DNA of 34,593 nt from Candidatus Sulfotelmatobacter sp. (GTDB taxonomy: Bacteria; Acidobacteriota; Terriglobia; Terriglobales; Acidobacteriaceae), in contig JASHNU010000053.1 of the NCBI GenBank assembly GCA_030041475.1, positions 1-34,593 on the forward strand, given 5' to 3'. The position numbers were made by a program, and so were the translations under genes. This document shows, one piece after another, positions 17,533 through 24,595 of this stretch (positions within the stretch are counted from its first letter, which is position 1; every line of letters begins with the position of its first letter). Below the pieces are notes generated by a model. The model did no database searches and was not told the DNA's origin. It saw nothing but the letters and a program-made list of their open reading frames with translations.

Positions 17533-20093
17533 ACCACATAAAGGTCGGACAGGATGCGGTGCACGGAATAGGCGTACGATTTTCCATCGGCGCTGAAACG
17601 TATCGAGAAGATACCCCGCACGCCGGCCGGGTCTGCCGGAGCGATTTCCTTCCAAAGTTCGCGCTTACCGCTTGCTGCGTCAATGCGAAAAATCTGGGTC
17701 GGAACCGTCCCAGTGCGGATGAGCAGATACTTGCTATCCTGCGTAAAACCCATCACGAATTCGTTGGGCTTGGAGTCGTAGGGGAATCGCTGGGGCTCGC
17801 CGCCGGTAATTGGATAGAGCCAGCGCTGCCTCTTTTCATCCCGAGCCAGCAGCCACTTGCCATCCGGCGTGGGAGCGGTCCCGGTAGTTCCTTCCGGGGT
17901 AATGGCCCTCGGACTCCCACTCTGAAGATCAAGCAAATAAGCGCGCGGCCCATGCCCGGGCTCAGCAGCGCTGAAAACTATCGACTTGCCGTCTGGCATC
18001 CACGACGGAGCAAAGTGGTCAACCCTGTTGTCGGTAAGATCACGCGGCTCGCCAACTCCTGTCGGCAACAACACAAGCTTCGCAGGAGACCGATCTGCCG
18101 CCAGCACCCACTTGCCGTCCGGCGATAAAAAGCCAAAGCCGGCGTCTCCCAATCGAACCGCCGGCGAGCCATCAGTCTTGCGCAAATACGTACTGTAGTT
18201 GGCGCCCGCCGCTTCGCCGGTCTCGGAAAAGACGATCGTCTTGCCGTCCGGAGACATGTCTGTAAGCAGCGACCAGTCAAACCAGGACAGGCTGCGCTCG
18301 CGCGTTTCGCCCGGCGGCAGCGCCGAGAGCGTAATTCGAGCCTTCTCCGAGGTCAGCAGCACAAGTCCGGTGCGACTCAGATCATGAAGGGTCAAGCCGC
18401 CCGGCGCCCGGTAGATGAGTCGCTCTCTGCCCGAGAGGTCGAGCGCGTAAATTGCGCGTGCCGCCCCGCCGGGCGACGCCGAATACCAGACCTCTTTGCC
18501 GTTCGGAGTCCACGCTGCGCCCCACACCGTGGAGTAGAACGGCGAACTGGCTTTGAGGTTCCCTTTTACATCCGTAATGACGATCCGCCCATCGTCTCCA
18601 CTGCTGACATGATCGGCGAACGCTAGGAACTCCCCGTTGGGACTGAAGCGCGGACCGGTGAGCCGTCCGGCTGGCTCGTAGATCACGTTCCCGGCGGGAA
18701 ACTCCAGATGATTCGATCCACCCCTGCCCGTCAGATTCTGATGGATCACCGCCAGCGACTGGCCATCGGGCGTCCAGTCCGCCCCGTAACAGTCGTCAAG
18801 GATCTCCCGCGGTGCGCCGCCGGCCAGCGGGACCCGTGCCAGAGTGCCATACTGAAATAGCCCTACACTCCTGGGCTGCAACATGATCGCCAACTCGCCC
18901 TTCGAAGAGATGGAAAGAATCTGCGCCGTCGGCAGTCCCATGGAGCGCGAGTCCGTGCTGTCAAAATGCGTCGTGAAGAGCTCCTGCGGAAGGCCGTCCC
19001 ACGCCGCGCCATAGACGATCGTCTGGCCATCGGGCGCAAAGCGGGCCGCCTGAATCGTCCCGTTGCGGAAGGTAATTTCGTGGAAGGTTGGATTCGCCCT
19101 GGCTGCACCACGCCGGGCATAACGATAGATGCCGACCCATGATGCTGCGACCAGCAGCGCAGCCAGCAACGGCACCAGCCAGCGCCGGACCGGCTTTTCT
19201 TCTGGCAGTGCCTTCACGCCGCCGCGCGTCGAGGTCGAAACGTCGCTCAGCGCCTCCAGATTGAAGGCCACATCGCGCGCCGACTGGAATCGCTCTGCTG
19301 GGCCTTTCTCCAGGCAATGCCGCACGATGCGGTCGAGCGCGGGCGAAATGTTGCGGTTGGTCTCGTTCAGGTCAGGCGGATCTTCTTTCAGGATCGCGCT
19401 CATGGTGTCGGCCGAGGAGTCGCCATGAAACGCGCGCTTGCCCGACAACATTTCGTACAGAATCGCTCCGAAGGAGAAAATGTCGGAACGGGCATCGGTT
19501 GCCTTGCCCCGCACCTGCTCCGGCGACATGTAGCCGACAGTGCCCAGCACGGTGCCGGCTTCCGTGGCAACCTGCACAGTCGGTGCGTCGTCGGCAACGG
19601 TGACTTCCGGGCGCGTAAACTTGGCCAGGCCGAAATCGAGAATTTTCACTCGCCCGTCGTGGGTGATGAACAGGTTCTCCGGCTTCAGATCACGGTGAAC
19701 GATTCCCTTTTCGTGCGCCGCGGCCAACCCGCGGGCAATCTGTTGGGCGTAATCAATTGCTTTGCGGGTCGAAGAGAGCGGACCGTTGCGCAGGCGGTCG
19801 CGCAGGGTCTCGCCTTCAAGCAGTTCGGAAACAACGTAAGGCGCGCCGTTGGCCTCGCCAATGTCGTAAATCGAAAGAATGTTGGGATGGTTGAGCGCCG
19901 CGGCCGCGCGTGATTCCTGCGCGAAGCGCTGCAGGCGCTCGGGATCGGCCGAGAACGACGCGGGCAGAATCTTGACTGCGACATCGCGGTTCAGCCGCGT
20001 ATCGCGAGCGCGGTAGACCTCGCCCATACCGCCCGCGCCCAGGGGCGATTGAATCTCGTACGGTCCCAGTTTCGTTCCGGAAGCGAGCGCCAT
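17517..20093 (-). CDS. Hanks-type Ser/Thr protein kinase with transmembrane helix and TolB/WD40-like beta-propeller
   Basis: 858 residues. The intact kinase domain (11-280) has glycine loop GAGGMG, K41, HRD 133-135 and DFG 153-155. One membrane helix lies at about 304-324. The rest is a beta-propeller built of repeated strands of the PD40/TolB type (FAPDGQTIVY, WTPDGQSLAV, FSPNGEFLAF, MSPDGKTIVF, LSPDGKWVLA, WMPDGKSIVF and others; about ten copies seen). It is a membrane receptor kinase whose propeller lies outside the cytoplasm. The start is ATG 20093, with no Shine-Dalgarno but a perfect TATAAT ending 11 nt upstream. It is followed by the tandem repeat and the GH99-like gene; a zinc-ribbon gene precedes it by 91 nt. 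The C-terminus (VVDGLK) is inside the repeat array. Confidence 0.96.
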   Translation of the reverse strand: MALASGTKLGPYEIQSPLGAGGMGEVYRARDTRLNRDVAVKILPASFSADPERLQRFAQESRAAAALNHPNILSIYDIGEANGAPYVVSELLEGETLRDRLRNGPLSSTRKAIDYAQQIARGLAAAHEKGIVHRDLKPENLFITHDGRVKILDFGLAKFTRPEVTVADDAPTVQVATEAGTVLGTVGYMSPEQVRGKATDARSDIFSFGAILYEMLSGKRAFHGDSSADTMSAILKEDPPDLNETNRNISPALDRIVRHCLEKGPAERFQSARDVAFNLEALSDVSTSTRGGVKALPEEKPVRRWLVPLLAALLVAASWVGIYRYARRGAARANPTFHEITFRNGTIQAARFAPDGQTIVYGAAWDGLPQELFTTHFDSTDSRSMGLPTAQILSISSKGELAIMLQPRSVGLFQYGTLARVPLAGGAPREILDDCYGADWTPDGQSLAVIHQNLTGRGGSNHLEFPAGNVIYEPAGRLTGPRFSPNGEFLAFADHVSSGDDGRIVITDVKGNLKASSPFYSTVWGAAWTPNGKEVWYSASPGGAARAIYALDLSGRERLIYRAPGGLTLHDLSRTGLVLLTSEKARITLSALPPGETRERSLSWFDWSLLTDMSPDGKTIVFSETGEAAGANYSTYLRKTDGSPAVRLGDAGFGFLSPDGKWVLAADRSPAKLVLLPTGVGEPRDLTDNRVDHFAPSWMPDGKSIVFSAAEPGHGPRAYLLDLQSGSPRAITPEGTTGTAPTPDGKWLLARDEKRQRWLYPITGGEPQRFPYDSKPNEFVMGFTQDSKYLLIRTGTVPTQIFRIDAASGKRELWKEIAPADPAGVRGIFSIRFSADGKSYAYSVHRILSDLYVVDGLK

Positions 20094-20104
20094 CGGTGCG
20101 CGTC

Positions 20105-20110
20105 ATTATA
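20105..20110 (-). promoter_or_regulatory. Perfect -10 box (TATAAT) 11 nt before the kinase start
   Basis: TATAAT on the minus strand (20110-20105); transcription would start near 20098, about 5 nt before the ATG at 20093. No recognisable -35 hexamer is seen at 16-18 nt. This fits a leaderless or near-leaderless mRNA. Confidence 0.5.
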
Positions 20111-20184
20111 GCCGATGGTGTGCAGACACCTGCCCGCTGGACCTGCGCGAGCCTGATTGTACCTTCTTCCGCGAAGCTTCTTGA

Positions 20185-20400
20185 TTATTGGACGTTCTTG
20201 GTGCGGGGGGAGCCGTGGTCACCGGATAGCCACGTGGTCACTTCGCGGTGAGCCTGACAGTAAACCTCCGTGTGGCCACAATCTGGGCAGATGCTCATTG
20301 TGAATCGTGTCGTGTAGCGAGACTTCTCTCCGTCTCGCGACAAATCGCTCTCGAGAACACCCGAAACCCTCCGTTGATGGGAACACTTCTGAGCGGCCAT
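20185..20400 (-). CDS. Small zinc-ribbon protein (71 aa)
   Basis: 71 residues. An N-terminal Cys-Ser-His near residue 6 and a central ribbon CPDCGHTEVYCQAH, followed by a short helix EVTTWL, resemble small single-ribbon nucleic-acid-binding proteins (CPxCGxxEfY type). The first ribbon knuckle is only partly conserved (CSH in place of CxxC). ATG 20400 is chosen because AAGGG lies 8 nt upstream; the frame is open for 47 more codons upstream, but those residues look random. It is divergent from the NmrA-type gene, with a CRP-like site midway. It could be a chance frame, but the knuckle plus the Shine-Dalgarno favour a real gene. Confidence 0.5.
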   Translation of the reverse strand: MAAQKCSHQRRVSGVLESDLSRDGEKSRYTTRFTMSICPDCGHTEVYCQAHREVTTWLSGDHGSPRTKNVQ

Positions 20401-20474
20401 GTTCTTTGCCCTTGGACCGTCACTTGGATAGACGGTGTCCGGCTGTAGTCTTTCGCATCTGGGTTTGGGCGCAC

Positions 20475-20490
20475 AGTGATTGGAATCACA
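20475..20490. promoter_or_regulatory. CRP/FNR-like site between zinc-ribbon and NmrA-type genes
   Basis: GTGATTGGAATCAC (20476-20489), with flanking A on each side, is a 6-bp perfect dyad of the GTGA-N6-TCAC class. Its centre (20482.5) is about 82 nt from both divergent start codons (20400 and 20564). Confidence 0.5.
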
Positions 20491-20563
20491 CTTTTCCGCG
20501 ACTTTTCTGGCGACGGTGGAATCGAAGTCTGCACTGACCACGATTTAACCCACGGAGGATGTT

Positions 20564-21427
20564 GTGATTCTCATCACCGGTGCCAGCGGCAACGTAGGCA
20601 GAGAAGTTCTAAAGCAAGTAGCGCAAACTGGAGCCAAACTGCGGGCAGCTTTCCAGCCGTCCAGCAAAGCCACGGTGCCGGCGGGAGTCGAAGTCGCCGC
20701 CGTCGACTTCAACCAGCCGGAAACTCTGCAGTGCGCGCTCAAGGGCGTCGATCGAGTTTTCCTGGTCGGTCCGCCCACAGCCCAGCTTCCAGCGTTGGAG
20801 CGTAAGGCGGTGGATGTGATCGCCGAATCCGACGTGCGTCAGCTCGTAAAACTCTCGGCCATGGGCGGGCGCCAAAGCATTTTCCCGGGCCAGCACGCCG
20901 ATGGAGAGGATTACATACTGTCCAAGGGTCTGCCGTATACGTTCCTGCGGCCCAATGGCTTCATGCAGAACATGGTGAACTACAACGCTCCAACCATTAA
21001 TTCCCAGGGCGCGTTTTACGGAACCGAGGGCGACGGCCAGGTCAGTCAGGTTGACATCTGCGATGTGGCGGCTGTGGCTGCCAAAGTTCTGACCGAGGAT
21101 GGCCACGTGGGTAAGGTTTATACCTTAACCGGCCCGGAGGCGCTCACGAATGCGCAGGTTGCTCAAATCATGTCCGAAGTTCTTGGGCGTGAGATTCGAT
21201 ACGTCAATCTGAGCCCGGAACAGTTGCGGCCGACCCTGCTGTCGGTCGGCGTTCCTGAGTGGAGTGCTGACGCCTTGCTGGATCTCCAGCGTCTGTATCG
21301 CGAGGGCAAGGCGGCCAACGTGACACACGATGTGGCACACCTACTCGGGCGCAAGCCCACCAGCTTCGCTGAATTCCTGCCGGATTACCGCGCGGCGTTC
21401 GACGTGCGAGAGCAGGCCGCCAGCTGA
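20564..21427 (+). CDS. NmrA/SDR-family NAD(P)-binding oxidoreductase
   Basis: 287 residues. An N-terminal Rossmann fold has GASGNVG at 6-12, then a strand ending AAVDF and DRVFLVGP. The middle part (KLSAMGGR, LPYTFLRPNGFMQNM) matches NmrA-like atypical SDR proteins and NAD(P)H:quinone oxidoreductase 2. The SDR Tyr-Lys pair is absent, as in that subfamily. The likely role is a redox sensor or NAD(P)H-dependent reductase acting in the cytoplasm; the substrate is unknown. The start is GTG 20564, with GGAGG 5 nt upstream. It is a single gene, convergent with lnt. It may be regulated by the CRP/FNR-like dyad 82 nt upstream. Confidence 0.93.
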   Translation: MILITGASGNVGREVLKQVAQTGAKLRAAFQPSSKATVPAGVEVAAVDFNQPETLQCALKGVDRVFLVGPPTAQLPALERKAVDVIAESDVRQLVKLSAMGGRQSIFPGQHADGEDYILSKGLPYTFLRPNGFMQNMVNYNAPTINSQGAFYGTEGDGQVSQVDICDVAAVAAKVLTEDGHVGKVYTLTGPEALTNAQVAQIMSEVLGREIRYVNLSPEQLRPTLLSVGVPEWSADALLDLQRLYREGKAANVTHDVAHLLGRKPTSFAEFLPDYRAAFDVREQAAS

Positions 21428-21472
21428 CCGAAAGAGACTGGCCCTCGGAAGAAAGAAAGAGTCATTTTCGAG

Positions 21473-23023
21473 TCACGCTCGCGTTCGCCGCAGTGATTGA
21501 ATCCTCAGGAGGATGAGCACTGCAATGCACACCCAGGCAAACCAGTCCCCCAGTCGCGAGTAAATCGTTCTCGCGCCTTTGGTCGGAACCTGGGACACCA
21601 ATGCGTAGTCGGCGGTCCGAAAGTGATCCATCGCCGCAAGCTGCCGTCCCTGGTAGTCGTATGCGGCCGCAAGCCCATGACTTGTGTGACGGATCAGGTT
21701 GAATCCCTGCTCGATGGCCCGAAAACTGGCCATCTGGGTGTGCCACGGGTCAATCTCCTGCCAGTCGTTCGAGGGAACAAGCATGATATCGGCACCCAAC
21801 GCCCCTCCCTGCGCGAGCAGTTGCGGAAAGTCAGCGTCGAAGCAGATCACCGAGCTCAGATGGCCGTAGGGCGTATCGAGGCTGCGCAGTTTGCCGTCGC
21901 TCAGCACTTGCATTTTGTCCTCGAAGCCAGGCACGGGATGCGCCTTGCTGTATTCCCACGCCACCTTTCCATTAGGCTGGATCAGCACTAGCTTGTTTTC
22001 CAGCGGCCGCGGCTTTCCCATGCTTAACACACCCACCGCCATGCCGAAGTAGGCGTTGTATGTCACGGCCAGAGCCTGGCCGCGCGCGATGAATGCGGCT
22101 TCGTCTTCCTTCAAGAGCTTGGCATCAGCCTCGCCCCAGAAGACGATCTTGGCCCCGGCCTGCATTTCCCGTTCCGCGCGCGCGAGCAAGTCCTCGTCGA
22201 TTGCCGAAGCCCAGGGCCGGATCGCAAGCAGGTCCTCGCTCGTAGCCTTTCCCTCAAACAGCCGTATTTTAACGGGCAGGCTGAGTTCCGGGCCTACAGT
22301 CCTGTCGGAAATCGATGCCACCCGCACGGTCTGAGAATTTGGCGGGAACAGTGCCACCCGCAAGCCGCCCAACAGGAGGACCGCAGCGACAGCTCCAAAG
22401 CACGCCCAAGCTCCGCGCCGAGCCTGCGGCGAGGCGAATCCCTCCTCCCAGAGCCAGTTGCACGTGGAAGCAACCCAGCCGAGTAGAAACGTGATGCCCC
22501 AAAGCCCGGTCACCGACAAAAGCTGCAGCAGCGGCAGATTCCCGTACATGGCGTAGGCGGCCGATCCCCAGGTTCCATAGCCCATAAAGGACGAGAGGTA
22601 CTCGACTGCGGCCCAGGCAGCCGGGAAAACTAGCATCGCGAGAAATCCGCTCAGCCTGCGCGCCAGCAGCCGATCCACAACGTACGGCAGAACGAGCGTA
22701 ATCCCGGTCAGCAGAAGAAAGATGTAGTAGACGACTCCAGGGATGGGCACCATTCCGCGGAACTGAAAGGGGAAGGTTGCAGTCAGGACCACATAAGCGA
22801 CCGGCAGGCCTGCCTTGAGGCTCTGGGTGCGCACAAAGCGCAGCAATAATATCGGCGCAAACCACGCGGCCAAGGGAACGGTGTCCACTCCGTTGGCAAA
22901 AAGCAGCAGCGCGGCCGCTATCGCAAGCCATACCCAGGAGCGCGACTCGGCGGCACGAAGGGGTTTCGTCTGCTGAGGCGGCTCTGAAATCTGTGTTTCC
23001 TGATATGCCAAAGAACCTGACAT
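21473..23023 (-). CDS. lnt: Apolipoprotein N-acyltransferase (Lnt)
   Basis: 516 residues. Several N-terminal membrane helices are followed by a periplasmic carbon-nitrogen hydrolase domain (about 225-480) and a last membrane helix. The catalytic triad is visible: Glu in VFWGEAD, Lys in YSKAHPVPG and Cys in VICFDADFP. It transfers the third acyl chain to the N-terminal Cys of lipoproteins. The start is ATG 23023: AGGAGGAGG lies 4 nt upstream and overlaps the stop of the preceding methyltransferase gene, so the two are translationally close (11-nt gap). The domain order and length match Lnt. A second lnt gene elsewhere cannot be excluded, since some sequence features (TWGSAAYAMYGN) are a little divergent. 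Confidence 0.88.
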   Translation of the reverse strand: MSGSLAYQETQISEPPQQTKPLRAAESRSWVWLAIAAALLLFANGVDTVPLAAWFAPILLLRFVRTQSLKAGLPVAYVVLTATFPFQFRGMVPIPGVVYYIFLLLTGITLVLPYVVDRLLARRLSGFLAMLVFPAAWAAVEYLSSFMGYGTWGSAAYAMYGNLPLLQLLSVTGLWGITFLLGWVASTCNWLWEEGFASPQARRGAWACFGAVAAVLLLGGLRVALFPPNSQTVRVASISDRTVGPELSLPVKIRLFEGKATSEDLLAIRPWASAIDEDLLARAEREMQAGAKIVFWGEADAKLLKEDEAAFIARGQALAVTYNAYFGMAVGVLSMGKPRPLENKLVLIQPNGKVAWEYSKAHPVPGFEDKMQVLSDGKLRSLDTPYGHLSSVICFDADFPQLLAQGGALGADIMLVPSNDWQEIDPWHTQMASFRAIEQGFNLIRHTSHGLAAAYDYQGRQLAAMDHFRTADYALVSQVPTKGARTIYSRLGDWFAWVCIAVLILLRIQSLRRTRA

Positions 23024-23034
23024 AATTCCTCCTC

Positions 23035-23715
23035 CTACCACACGCCCGGAACCAGGCGGAAGTGGGTGTGCTCACAGTAGTCCACGTACCCGGGCAGGTC
23101 GCGGCGCAGCACCTTCTCTTCGTAAATCAGGCGGTAGGCCAGCAGCGGAGTGATCAGCAGGAACATGGCCAAGCTAAGGTACGAGCCCAGGGCCAGCGGC
23201 GTGCCGATCAACATCAGCACGATCCCGGCATACATCGGATGCCGCACGAACGCGTAGGGGCCGGTGGTGACCACGGTCTGCCCTTCGACGACCTCGATCC
23301 TTCGCGAGGCGAAGCTGTTCACTTTCATCACCCAGAAAATCAGGTTGTCGGCTGCGAGCACCACCAGCAGCCCTGCCAGCTCAAGCAGGAGCGGCACTCC
23401 GCCCAGCCACGCCCGCGACCAGCCAAAGCGGAAATCAAGTCCCGCCAACAGAAAAGCGGGAAAGAAAACCAGCGATGCCGCAATCTTGAACCTCCTCTGC
23501 TCAGGCTCCTTTTCGTCGTAACGCATCCGGCGCTCGGCGAGTGCTGGGTGGTGCTTGACCAGCCAGAGTGAGGTCGGAAAGAAGAATCCCATCGTCACAA
23601 CCACGAACAGCCAACCCTGCCAATACCGCAGCGAACCCGCTGGAACAAAGAGCAGAGCCGCCATGACAACCCCACCGATCGAGAAGCGACGGATCATTCT
23701 CGCTTTCAGGGTCAT
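23035..23715 (-). CDS. Isoprenylcysteine carboxyl methyltransferase (ICMT/PEMT)-like membrane methyltransferase
   Basis: 226 residues with about five membrane helices. The C-terminal half carries the family signature GPYAFVRHPMYAG and, later, YEEKVLRRDLPGY, whose Glu residues are conserved in ICMT/PEMT-type methyltransferases that use S-adenosylmethionine. The natural substrate in bacteria is generally unknown. The start is ATG 23715, with AAAGGG 9 nt upstream; the frame continues 13 codons to a GTG without a ribosome site. It forms an operon with lnt. A CRP/FNR-like site is centred 55 nt upstream, and an AT-rich -10-like stretch sits between. Confidence 0.88.
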   Translation of the reverse strand: MTLKARMIRRFSIGGVVMAALLFVPAGSLRYWQGWLFVVVTMGFFFPTSLWLVKHHPALAERRMRYDEKEPEQRRFKIAASLVFFPAFLLAGLDFRFGWSRAWLGGVPLLLELAGLLVVLAADNLIFWVMKVNSFASRRIEVVEGQTVVTTGPYAFVRHPMYAGIVLMLIGTPLALGSYLSLAMFLLITPLLAYRLIYEEKVLRRDLPGYVDYCEHTHFRLVPGVW

Positions 23716-23762
23716 GGCTGTTTGCCCTTTCCATTTTTTTACTTGGTTTTGCACATGGTGGC

Positions 23763-23778
23763 TGTGACATCCGTCACT
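23763..23778. promoter_or_regulatory. CRP/FNR-like site upstream of the methyltransferase-lnt operon
   Basis: TGTGA-CATCCG-TCACT (23763-23778) matches TGTGA-N6-TCACA at 9 of 10 positions. Centre 23770.5; on the minus strand an AT-rich TAAAAAAAT stretch (23741-23733) would place a start near 23729, about 41 nt from the site centre, the class II position. Confidence 0.45.
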
Positions 23779-23840
23779 GCTTTTCTTCTCGCCGGCAAGC
23801 TACCCTGCATCTGTTTCCCGGGTGTTCCCTCCGAGCAGAC

Positions 23841-24305
23841 GTTACACCGGGATGGGTTGATGCGTCGCAGATTAGCGGCAGCGGCACCTGCGATTCGACC
23901 GATCAGATCACTGTCATCAGCTTCGGCACTCCCTCCACAGGATCGGGTCCACTCGAAGACTATGAGTACAACCTCCTCGACTGGACCAACGCCACTTACC
24001 CGTACTACAAGACTGCGTATACGGCGCCCCCCGGCGGAGCCAACTTCGTGGTCGCCACCAACATCGCCGAGAAACCGAACTCGGGAACCGTTGCCGAACT
24101 GCTCACACCAATCTGGGCGAATGCCGTCATATCGGTAACGCCGGCAGATTTTCTGGCCGAGCCATCTGGAGCACCGGCCGCAGCTGTCATGATCGGCTCG
24201 CTGTCAAATGCTCAAACGGTGGAGTTCTGGACTGTCAACGCTACCGGCCAGGCTTGGGGCGAGTCTCCGACCTACAGCGCGGAGGTGGACGTACTCCAGT
24301 TCTGA
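23841..24305 (+). pseudogene. 3' remnant of a secreted-protein gene without a start codon
   Basis: A frame of about 155 codons ends in TGA at 24303-24305 and has protein-like composition from GWVDASQISGSG to EVDVLQF (Thr, Ser, Asn, Tyr-rich, as in extracellular beta-sandwich proteins). Upstream of 23841 the frame stays open into the promoter of the neighbouring gene but has no ATG, GTG or TTG in frame until a GTG at 24048, which would cut the domain in half. I infer a truncated 3' fragment left by deletion or rearrangement. No family is recognised. It is the only plus-strand coding sequence between 21430 and 27200. Confidence 0.45.
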
Positions 24306-24390
24306 GGAAGGCATCGAGGACCGATCCGGCGACAGTGGCGCTTCTTCGCAGACTGGAATGGGGACGGTCGGGCAGGGCCGTGTTGGGAAG

Positions 24391-24410
24391 GGCACGGCTT
24401 CGGCCGTGCC
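24391..24410. repeat. Palindromic repeat with a UUCG tetraloop
   Basis: GGCACGGC (24391-24398), TTCG, GCCGTGCC (24403-24410) is an 8-bp perfect hairpin closed C(UUCG)G, the extra-stable tetraloop. It is the first of three different short palindromes packed between the gene remnant and the S9 peptidase gene. Confidence 0.7.
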
Positions 24411-24463
24411 GCATGGCGTCGTATCTCAATGACTGCTCTAGCCGCTGAGGGCGGGTGCCCCAT

Positions 24464-24492
24464 CCTAAAATCGCGTTGTTTGCGATTTTAGG
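24464..24492. repeat. Palindromic repeat with 11-bp AT-containing stem
   Basis: CCTAAAATCGC (24464-24474), a 7-nt loop and GCGATTTTAGG (24482-24492) form a perfect 11-bp stem. It is flanked by GGGTGCCCCAT and GGGTGGGATGCC, a context I associate with a dispersed repeat type in Acidobacteriota genomes (from memory, not searched). Confidence 0.7.
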
Positions 24493-24525
24493 GTGGGATG
24501 CCACTTAGGTGCACACCACCGCCGC

Positions 24526-24567
24526 GCCGAGCTCGGCCGGACAGCCGAGGGCGGCTGTCCCTACATG
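24526..24567. repeat. Double-hairpin repeat, copy 1 (intergenic)
   Basis: A perfect 12-nt palindrome, GCCGAGCTCGGC (24526-24537), is followed by GGACAGCCG (24539-24547), loop AGGG, CGGCTGTCC (24552-24560) and CTACATG. A second copy with the same GGACAGCCG/CGGCTGTCC stem and CTACATG tail lies at 26677-26723 inside the S9 peptidase gene. Copy 1 begins 29 nt past the stop of that gene and may also act as its terminator. Confidence 0.85.
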
Positions 24568-24595
24568 AGTCTTGCCGAGGTCTGAGGTCCGACGT

